Source of the DNA: Deltaproteobacteria bacterium
GTDB lineage: Bacteria; Myxococcota_A; Polyangia; JAAYKL01
Assembly (NCBI GenBank): GCA_011389755.1
Contig: JAABTR010000461.1
Location: forward strand, 1 to 7,545
Direction: 5' to 3'
DNA length: 7,545 nt
The translations under genes and the position numbers were made by a program. The stretch's first letter is position 1, and the number at the start of each line of letters is the position of its first letter. The notes beneath the pieces are model-generated. The model was given only the letters and a program-made list of their open reading frames with translations, had not been told where the DNA came from and made no database searches. Positions 1 to 5,600 of this stretch are shown piece by piece.

Positions 1-2280
1 GAAGAGGGGCTTTATTGCGATGGCGATGGCCTGTGTGCGGTCTGTGACAACAGCGTCGCCGGTTGCCCTTGTAACGAGGGCGACTGCACAGGCGGGCTGG
101 TCTGTGACGAACAAGACGAAGCGTGCCGAGAGCCTTTGAGCTGCGCTGATCTGGAGTGCAAGGAGCACCAGCTGTGCGAGCCAGGCGGGGCTGGGGCCGA
201 CGCCGCGTGCTTGGAAGACTGCGAGGCGGGCTACGTTTGGATCGAAGCGACAACGTCGTGCGTGGCGGAAAACTGCGAGGAGGGGGCGCCCGGCTCGATA
301 TCGGAAGAGTGCCGAGCGCTCTTGCGGAGCTGCGAAGAAGACGACCTGGGAGCTCACTGCGGAGCGTGTGAGCCTGGCTACGTGGACGAAGGCGGGGTCC
401 TCGAGCGGTGCCGAGAGGCGATAGCGTGTGAGGACATTCAGGCCGAGTGCGACTTTTTGTACCGGGAGTGCGCGCCCGGAGATTCGGAGGCGGACGCTCG
501 GTGCGGCCCGTGCATCGAAGGGTACGAGGAGCAAAGCGGCCGGTGTGTGGACGTCGCTGTCGCGGTGGACTGTGACCCTGAAGATCCCATGGTCGAGGTC
601 TGTGACGAGCTGAATAAAGAGTGCAAGGCGGCGGACGGCGTCTTCTTTTGCGGCGGGTGTTTTGAAAACCACGTCAAAGAAGACCCCACAGAGCCGGAGA
701 GCCGGTGTGTGGCGCTGTCCCCGTGCGGCGGGGTCTTTTGCGCGGACGATGAGTACTGCATCGAGGGGACGTGTCAAAAATCCGAGTGCGCGGACGATGA
801 AGCCTTCGCGCCCGCCCTCGGGCGGTGCGTGCGTTGTCAGATCCAGTCCTGCGACATGCCTGGGGCCACGGGGCGTCTGTGGCCGAGGACGACCTTCGGG
901 GGGCTCTCCGGGGACACCTGCCTGTGCGAGACCGTGCCAGGGTACTTCTGGGATGTCGGGGGCGGAAAAAAAGCGACCGTCTGCGACGGGGACGGGGACG
1001 GCTGGGTGCGCCTCACGGCTCAGGACGCGGTCAACAGCGCGGATCCGGAGATCTTCGAGAACGCCAGGTGCGATCTGCACGTCATTGACCGCGTCGTGCT
1101 CATAAACGACTTCGGACAAGAGCTCGAGCTTTTGTCTTGCGCGTCGGGGTTCACCTCGGATGACGACTGCCGCACGAGCGATGTCAAACCGCTGCAGCTT
1201 CTCGAGTCGGTCCGCAACGACGACGAGAATCTCTTGTCCGACTCCCAGGAGGCAGACCTGCACCCCCGGCAGATCAACGCGTTGACCAAGGCCTGTCGCA
1301 GCTTGAACGGGGACTACAACGACGATAAAAACGCCGATGTCACCGAGGTGCACGACAGCGGGCTGGAGCAGTTCTCCCACTTCGTCGAGCTGCACCGGTC
1401 GTGGTACGAGCCTCCCGGGGCGCAAGGGGGACTCGGGCGCTATGTCATCGCGGAAAAAAAGCGGAGCGAGCCGGGCTTTCCCCTGACGTATTCTCCGGCC
1501 CAAGGGGACTATTGGCCCACGTGTCATCGGCACCGCGACGCCGCTTTTGAAGAGAAGAAGCCGGGGTTCGACTTCGCCAAATGGAGCTGCGATCTGCCCG
1601 CGGGCACGTGCGGGCTCGTCGATCAAGGCGGTCAGATGTGGTGGGGGATGACCCATCACAGTCAGTTCAAGTGCCTCGACCTCGAAAAGGATACCCTCGA
1701 GGGGTTCGATTTGAACCGCTGCACGTACAGCGGCATCCCTACGAGTCGGCACGGGACGCAAAACCCAGGGGAGGTCTCCGTGAGCTGCGCCCCGGTCGCC
1801 CCTTCGGACGTGACCGGTGACGTGGCCTTTGGCAGCGCCTCTTATGTCGCCTACAACGCGGCGTCCACGTACGAAAGGGGCTGCGTCGATGAGTGTCAGG
1901 AGTTTTTCGATCAGTGCCCCGGCCACGATCCCGAGCGCCCCGGGGCGTCTTGCGCCACGCAGGAGTACAATTTCGGAAAGAAATCCTGCGGATGCAACCA
2001 GTACTACGGCGGGCCCAGCTGCGGCCTCAGCTGCCCCTCTTCAGACCTCCTCTACTCGCAGGCGCTCCAATACGCGCCCCGCCAGGGGACGTGGCTGTGC
2101 GGTCACATCGCGTCGACCTCGAGCCCGGATATCGCGAGCGAAGACGGCGCGGTTGAGCTGCGCGGTGAAGTGCCCCCCTTCTGGTTTGAGCTGCCGAGCG
2201 CGCCGGAAGAAGGCGACACGGACACCGGGCCCTATAGGCTGCTTCCGTTTGGGGGCAGCTACGAGACCGTGAGAAACTAG
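1..2280 (+). CDS. Large Cys-rich, EGF-like secreted protein (5'-truncated)
   Basis: The reading frame is open from the first base to the TAG at 2278-2280, giving 759 residues with the N-terminus outside the window. A TTG at 136 could be read as a start, but the same Cys-rich pattern continues upstream of it, so it is probably internal. Counting from base 1, residues 1-90 are closely spaced cysteines. Residues 92-236 hold three six-cysteine units, and more Cys-rich sequence follows to about 310. A CDGDGDGW motif at 328-335 resembles Asp-rich calcium-binding loops. A larger, less repetitive region with Trp and spaced Cys covers about 350-620. A C-terminal EGF/laminin-like stretch at about 628-678 has the pattern CGC...YGGPSCG. 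The cysteine density implies a disulfide-bonded protein outside the cytoplasm. Any signal peptide would lie off the left edge. The overall family is not recognised; adhesion or a surface structure is only a guess. It converges with the next gene. Confidence 0.85.
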   Translation, partial: EEGLYCDGDGLCAVCDNSVAGCPCNEGDCTGGLVCDEQDEACREPLSCADLECKEHQLCEPGGAGADAACLEDCEAGYVWIEATTSCVAENCEEGAPGSISEECRALLRSCEEDDLGAHCGACEPGYVDEGGVLERCREAIACEDIQAECDFLYRECAPGDSEADARCGPCIEGYEEQSGRCVDVAVAVDCDPEDPMVEVCDELNKECKAADGVFFCGGCFENHVKEDPTEPESRCVALSPCGGVFCADDEYCIEGTCQKSECADDEAFAPALGRCVRCQIQSCDMPGATGRLWPRTTFGGLSGDTCLCETVPGYFWDVGGGKKATVCDGDGDGWVRLTAQDAVNSADPEIFENARCDLHVIDRVVLINDFGQELELLSCASGFTSDDDCRTSDVKPLQLLESVRNDDENLLSDSQEADLHPRQINALTKACRSLNGDYNDDKNADVTEVHDSGLEQFSHFVELHRSWYEPPGAQGGLGRYVIAEKKRSEPGFPLTYSPAQGDYWPTCHRHRDAAFEEKKPGFDFAKWSCDLPAGTCGLVDQGGQMWWGMTHHSQFKCLDLEKDTLEGFDLNRCTYSGIPTSRHGTQNPGEVSVSCAPVAPSDVTGDVAFGSASYVAYNAASTYERGCVDECQEFFDQCPGHDPERPGASCATQEYNFGKKSCGCNQYYGGPSCGLSCPSSDLLYSQALQYAPRQGTWLCGHIASTSSPDIASEDGAVELRGEVPPFWFELPSAPEEGDTDTGPYRLLPFGGSYETVRN
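274..708 (+). repeat. Three tandem six-cysteine protein repeats
   Basis: Within the Cys-rich protein, three consecutive units of 40-46 residues share one cysteine order. Each has a first Cys, then a Glu- or Val-Cys pair, a third Cys seven residues later, then Cys-Gly-x-Cys, and a final Arg-Cys. They span 274-411, 427-546 and 571-708. The CGxC pair (CGAC, CGPC, CGGC) and the closing RC are in all three; a Gly-Tyr follows the CGxC pair in the first two. The repeats are divergent at the residue level, so this is old duplication of a small disulfide domain. Confidence 0.75.
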
Positions 2281-2310
2281 CGCTTTTTTCTCCGAAAGGG
2301 GAGCCCCCAT

Positions 2311-3024
2311 CTAACTGACTTTTTCGCCTTTTAGGATGTCCGGGACGGCGGTCGCCTCGATGCGCAAGCCGCCGTCGTGCTCGAGGATGATGCGGTAGAT
2401 CGTGTCCGGGACGAAGCGGGTGGCGGGCGCTTCGATCTGGGCGTTCTTGACCCCCGCCTTTTCCCTGCTCCTTGAGTCCAGAGCGTACTCCCAAAACAGT
2501 TTCCAGTACGTGCGCTCGATTTTTGACACGCGAGGGTCGTCGCTGTCGAGCGCGTAGCCTCTGGGGACCTGCATGGGGGCGCTTATCTCGCAGCTCTCGT
2601 AGGTTTTGCCCCCCTCCTCGAGAGCGTAGGCGCGCCGAAACAGATGGATGCTCTTTCCTTCGCCGTTCATGACGAGCTCATCGCTCAGCCGGATGACGAG
2701 AGCCTCGAAGTGGATGATGTCGCTCAGGGAAAAAGGACACAAAACCGGAGACAGGGGATTTCCCTCGGCGTCTTTCTCCAAAATCTTCAACACGACTTTT
2801 TGAGGCTGCCCATCTGAGCCGCGTTTATATTCTTTGACCCAGACATCGGCGACTTTTCGATCCGCGGTCAGTCTGGATATCATTTGTTTCAGGACCTGCG
2901 TCTCCTGCCATTTTTGGTAATATTCGTAGCCGAAGAAACCTCCCACCGCGAGCAAACCAAAAATGAAAAGTTTTCCAAGAAAACCGCCTCTCCCCATCCT
3001 CGTCCCTTTCTGATCTTTCGACAT
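2311..3024 (-). CDS. Single-pass membrane-anchored protein, unknown function
   Basis: The protein has 237 residues. A short basic N-terminus is followed by one hydrophobic segment at about residues 15-33 (FLGKLFIFGLLAVGGFFG), then a short coiled-coil-like helix at about 36-56. The remaining ~180 residues are soluble. With this charge pattern the soluble part most likely faces the periplasm. It contains FEALVIRLSDE (106-116), a Leu-Phe-Arg-Arg (128-131) and a Trp/Tyr-rich helix (173-182). These resemble uncharacterised membrane-anchored proteins I recall from planctomycetes and proteobacteria, but I cannot name a family. The ATG at 3024 has GAGGAG at 3036-3041, an 11-base spacing that is slightly long. 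A second ATG at 2997 (residue 10) is a possible alternative start. It is transcribed divergently from the oxidoreductase gene and converges with the Cys-rich gene. Confidence 0.85.
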   Translation of the reverse strand: MSKDQKGTRMGRGGFLGKLFIFGLLAVGGFFGYEYYQKWQETQVLKQMISRLTADRKVADVWVKEYKRGSDGQPQKVVLKILEKDAEGNPLSPVLCPFSLSDIIHFEALVIRLSDELVMNGEGKSIHLFRRAYALEEGGKTYESCEISAPMQVPRGYALDSDDPRVSKIERTYWKLFWEYALDSRSREKAGVKNAQIEAPATRFVPDTIYRIILEHDGGLRIEATAVPDILKGEKVS

Positions 3025-3090
3025 CCGCTGTGACTCTCCTCAAAAGAATTCTTCAAAATTTTCCACCTATGAAAAAAGAATAGGCGATTC

Positions 3091-3123
3091 TACTCGCAGT
3101 ACAATATTTCAGTGCTGCGAGTG
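3091..3123. promoter_or_regulatory. Inverted repeat, candidate operator or hairpin
   Basis: ACTCGCAG at 3092-3099 is the exact reverse complement of CTGCGAGT at 3115-3122. Pairing extends inward through a T-G step and two further pairs to give 11 base pairs around a 9-base AT-rich loop. No T-run directly follows on either strand, so it is not a standard intrinsic terminator. Its place in the middle of a divergent promoter region, overlapping -10/-35-like hexamers, fits a regulator-binding site. No regulator gene is in the window. Confidence 0.45.
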
Positions 3124-3203
3124 TTTAAAAATTCTCTCGACGAAAAACGGTGCTTCCGTGGTATCCTGGGCCCGGCATCGCGGCCCGAGCTATGTATGAG
3201 GTT

Positions 3204-3207
3204 AGGA
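3204..3207 (+). promoter_or_regulatory. Ribosome binding site of the oxidoreductase gene
   Basis: AGGA lies seven bases before the ATG at 3215 and supports that start. The start also places a complete twin-arginine signal peptide at the N-terminus. Confidence 0.55.
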
Positions 3208-3214
3208 TACGGAC

Positions 3215-4528
3215 ATGAAATGTAGGCAAAGCAGGCAAATTAAAGGATACGAGACATTTTCGATAAATCGCAGGACGTTCCTCAAAGGAGCGGCCTCCGT
3301 CGCCGGTGTATCACTGCTCACAACCCTGGGGTGCGAGTCGACATCGGAAGGCGACGACCTGACATCCGATTCGGGCTCGGGCGACGACTCAGCGGGAGGC
3401 ACCGACTCGGGACAGGCCGATACGTCTGTCCACAGCGGCGACCGCAGCGGCGCGACGCTGTTTCTGCCCGCGACCATCGGCACGGTCGAGCTCAAGAACA
3501 GAATACTGCGCTCCGCCACCGAGGAGGCCTACTGCAAAAAGGGCGTTCCAACCTCCGAATACACCAAGGTCTTCACCGACCTGGCGGCCGGGGGAGCAGG
3601 CGCCATCATCTCAGGTATTGCCGTGTCCGCGCTCGAAGACTCCATGCCCTTCATGCTCTACGCCTACGACGATGAGTTCATCGAGAGGTTCGCCGAGATC
3701 CGCCAGGCGGTGCGGGACGTGGATCCGGATTGCAAGGTCTTCGCCCAGGTGGGTCACACGGGACATCGCTACTCCGGCGACAAGCGCATCGGTCCGACAG
3801 ACAAGAGCTGGCCCGGGGACTTCAAGCCCATGCGGGCGATGGATGTCGAAGAGATCGCCTACGTTGTCGAACAGGTCGCGCAGACCATCCGCCGCTTCAA
3901 AGACGCGGGCTGGGACGGAGTCGAGATCCACGGCGGTCACGGGTACCTCATCTCCTCGTTTTTGTCGCCGTACACCAATACGCGGACCGACGAGTACGGA
4001 GGATCCGTGCAGGCTCGGGTGCAGATCGTAAAAGACCTCGTCGATCGTTCCCGCGAGCTCGTGGGGGACGACTACCCGATCTTCATCAAGTTCAACTCCG
4101 ATGACCGGGGCGGCACAGAGCCTTTGGATCTCGAAGGCGGCATCGATCAAAAGATCTTCATCGAGACGGCGAACGAGCTTGCGAAAATGAAGATCGACGC
4201 CATCGACGTCAGCGGCAACGACTGTTCCCAGTTCGGCGTCAACGACCCCGAGGAGCAGTCGTACTTCAAAGACGCCGCCATCGCCCTCGAGGTCGACATT
4301 CCGGTGATCCTCACAGGCGGCAACCGCGACGCGGACGATCTGACAGCCCTGCTCGACACCGGGGAGGTCGACTTCATCGGCATCTCGAGGCCGCTCATTC
4401 GCGAGCCCGATCTGGCGAACAAATGGCTGAGCGGTCAGACGAGCGGGACTGCGTGCATCAGCTGCAACCAGTGCACGGATCTGATGAACCTCATCGGCGG
4501 CATGCGCTGCCACGCTGTTAAAAGTTAG
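3215..4528 (+). CDS. Tat-exported Old Yellow Enzyme-family NADH:flavin oxidoreductase, probable lipoprotein
   Basis: The protein has 437 residues. Residues 1-40 form a twin-arginine signal: NRRTFLK at 18-24, a hydrophobic stretch, then TLGC ending at Cys40, a slightly atypical lipobox. Residues 41-79 are an Asp/Ser/Gly linker. The catalytic barrel runs from about 80 to 437, a full single-domain Old Yellow Enzyme (COG1902) length. Diagnostic motifs are NRILRSAT (95-102), IHGGHGYL (238-245) with His239, His242 and Tyr244 in the usual substrate/proton-donor places, SPYTNTRTDEYGGS (251-264), TGG (367-369) and GISRPLIREPDL (389-400) of the FMN-phosphate site. The C-terminus carries Cys414, 417, 420 and 432, a possible Fe-S cluster. 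There is no C-terminal FAD/NAD(P) domain as in 2,4-dienoyl-CoA reductase. The expected activity is FMN-dependent reduction of an activated C=C or similar bond; substrate and electron donor outside the cytoplasm are unknown. Tat export fits a protein folded around its cofactor. Confidence 0.9.
   Translation: MKCRQSRQIKGYETFSINRRTFLKGAASVAGVSLLTTLGCESTSEGDDLTSDSGSGDDSAGGTDSGQADTSVHSGDRSGATLFLPATIGTVELKNRILRSATEEAYCKKGVPTSEYTKVFTDLAAGGAGAIISGIAVSALEDSMPFMLYAYDDEFIERFAEIRQAVRDVDPDCKVFAQVGHTGHRYSGDKRIGPTDKSWPGDFKPMRAMDVEEIAYVVEQVAQTIRRFKDAGWDGVEIHGGHGYLISSFLSPYTNTRTDEYGGSVQARVQIVKDLVDRSRELVGDDYPIFIKFNSDDRGGTEPLDLEGGIDQKIFIETANELAKMKIDAIDVSGNDCSQFGVNDPEEQSYFKDAAIALEVDIPVILTGGNRDADDLTALLDTGEVDFIGISRPLIREPDLANKWLSGQTSGTACISCNQCTDLMNLIGGMRCHAVKS
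3335..3451 (+). other. Asp/Ser/Gly-rich linker after the lipobox
   Basis: Residues 41-79 of the oxidoreductase contain almost no hydrophobic residues and are dominated by Asp, Ser, Gly and Thr. The same style of linker follows the lipobox cysteine in the two minus-strand lipoproteins of this window. It probably acts as a flexible spacer between membrane and folded domain. Confidence 0.7.
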
Positions 4529-4561
4529 TGCGTAATAGCGGCGGGGCGTAGAGATCGTGGA

Positions 4562-5521
4562 TCAGACGACCGGGTCGAACTCCTCGCAGGCCTGCTCGAT
4601 GATTTCAAAGGCCTGCTCGAGGCCGTCTTCCATCTGACCGGCGCACAGATCCCACCACACGCCGCGCTCGACGTCGATGAAGAGGTCTGTCAATCTTTTG
4701 AGCTTTGTCGCAGGGTATGCAGAGCCGTAAGGACCTTCGCATCTGCTCGTCGCCCCGACGCCGAGAAACACCATGCGCTCCACATCGCCGCCTTTTATAT
4801 CGATGAGGCGCTGGTAGATCTCTTGAGGGGTCTGGGCCAAACCGGTGGGTTGCTCGTCCTCGTCGGTGATGGCGACGACGATGAGCAGGGCGTCGTCTCT
4901 CAAAAAGCCCGCGTTCGGACCGCTTATGTACGGCGGCTCGAGGGCCGCGGCCACGGTGGATGCGGGTTGCTCGTCGTCGTTGTCTCCCGAGCAGTTGGCG
5001 TCGTCGAGGTAGATGTTCCCCACACAGGAGAACTCGTCGACGAGGTTTGGGGAGGCGCTGTCGATCCAGACGTCGCCGCCCACAAAGTTGCATTCCCCGG
5101 ATTTGCCACGGGTGTGAAAGTTCGCCGGATCGGGGCAGGCGTCCAGGGTCGCCACGCGGAAGTTGTCGAGCCCCTTGCTGATGGACCTTAGGCGCTCCGC
5201 AAACGCGGGGAACACGGTGTCACGCAAGGCCCTGCGCTCCTCGGTCATGCTGCCCGAACCATCCACCGCGATCACCACGTCTACCAGACGGCACGATTCG
5301 GCGACTGTGGTTTCGCTATCTCGGTGCGTGTCCGCACCGCTGTCACCGTATGTGTCGATGCTCGTGTCGGCATTGGTATCGGCATCGGTATCGATGTCGA
5401 TATCGGTGGCGGCGCTCGGGTCGGTGCCCCCGAACAGCCCGGTCGTGCTGTCTTCGCTGCACGCCATGGCGAGAGCGCAGCTCAACATAATTGTGAGCGC
5501 GCTGAAAAGGCCTTTTACCAT
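4562..5521 (-). CDS. von Willebrand factor type A lipoprotein
   Basis: The protein has 319 residues. The reading frame continues further upstream, but the ATG at 5521 has AAGGAG six bases before it and begins a clean signal peptide. That peptide runs to LAMAC with Cys21 as the probable lipidated residue. Residues 34-70 are an Asp/Thr repeat linker. The vWA domain begins near residue 79 with VDVVIAVDGSGSM. Its DGSGS (Asp87, Ser89, Ser91) is the MIDAS metal-site signature, and Asp220/Asp222 in AITDED fall where the later MIDAS aspartate is expected. Eight cysteines lie after the lipobox, enough for four disulfides, consistent with an extracytoplasmic position. vWA domains bind a divalent metal and usually mediate protein-protein contact, so a surface adhesion or assembly role is likely; the partner is unknown. 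It lies 79 bases downstream of the MopE-like lipoprotein gene on the same strand, probably co-transcribed. Confidence 0.88.
   Translation of the reverse strand: MVKGLFSALTIMLSCALAMACSEDSTTGLFGGTDPSAATDIDIDTDADTNADTSIDTYGDSGADTHRDSETTVAESCRLVDVVIAVDGSGSMTEERRALRDTVFPAFAERLRSISKGLDNFRVATLDACPDPANFHTRGKSGECNFVGGDVWIDSASPNLVDEFSCVGNIYLDDANCSGDNDDEQPASTVAAALEPPYISGPNAGFLRDDALLIVVAITDEDEQPTGLAQTPQEIYQRLIDIKGGDVERMVFLGVGATSRCEGPYGSAYPATKLKRLTDLFIDVERGVWWDLCAGQMEDGLEQAFEIIEQACEEFDPVV
5351..5404 (-). repeat. Asp-x dipeptide repeat tract in the vWA lipoprotein linker
   Basis: Residues 40-57 are an Asp-Ile/Thr/Ala dipeptide run encoded by imperfect six-base units (GATATC, GACATC, GATACC, GATGCC and similar). 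Such a tract can gain or lose units by slippage in steps of six bases without breaking the frame, so linker length may vary between strains. Confidence 0.7.
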
Positions 5522-5527
5522 TGTTCT

Positions 5528-5533
5528 CTCCTT
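5528..5533 (-). promoter_or_regulatory. Ribosome binding site fixing the vWA lipoprotein start
   Basis: On the minus strand this reads AAGGAG, six bases before the ATG at 5521. It supports this start over the long in-frame extension upstream, which would bury the signal peptide inside the protein. Confidence 0.75.
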
Positions 5534-5537
5534 AGTT

Positions 5538-5563
5538 CTCAAAACCGTCGCAGTCATTTTGAG
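5538..5563. repeat. Weak inverted repeat between the two lipoprotein genes
   Basis: CTCAAAA and TTTTGAG form seven-base arms around a 12-base loop in the 79-base gap, just upstream of the vWA gene ribosome binding site. It is AT-rich and would make only a weak hairpin. It does not look like a strong terminator, so read-through from the upstream gene remains likely. Confidence 0.25.
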
Positions 5564-5600
5564 GCGGCACTTGGTTGTTATTATGCTTGGTAGTGAAAAT

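Larger units (their letters stand above)
3025..3214. promoter_or_regulatory. Divergent intergenic region, AT-rich
   Basis: This 190-base region separates two outward-facing genes and should carry both promoters. It is clearly more AT-rich than the flanking genes between about 3040 and 3135. On the minus strand a TTGTAC...TATTCT pair with 16-base spacing is a weak sigma-70-like candidate. On the plus strand TACAAT at 3100-3105 resembles a -10 box but has no good -35 partner. A 10-base perfect palindrome, AAGAATTCTT, lies at 3044-3053. Both promoters are inferred, not demonstrated. Confidence 0.45.

Noticed and set aside
2284..2303. Possible terminator between the convergent genes: a small stem with a GAAA loop next to six Ts
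   Set aside because: The stem is about six pairs including wobbles. The T-run lies before, not after, it on the plus strand, and no T-run follows on the minus strand.
3611..4513. A 300-codon open frame on the minus strand opposite the oxidoreductase gene
   Set aside because: It is the antisense shadow of a gene with unmistakable family motifs, of a kind common in GC-rich DNA, and its product has no recognisable domain.
4529..4561. Search for a bidirectional terminator between the oxidoreductase and vWA genes
   Set aside because: No stem-loop with a T-run is visible in the 33-base gap.
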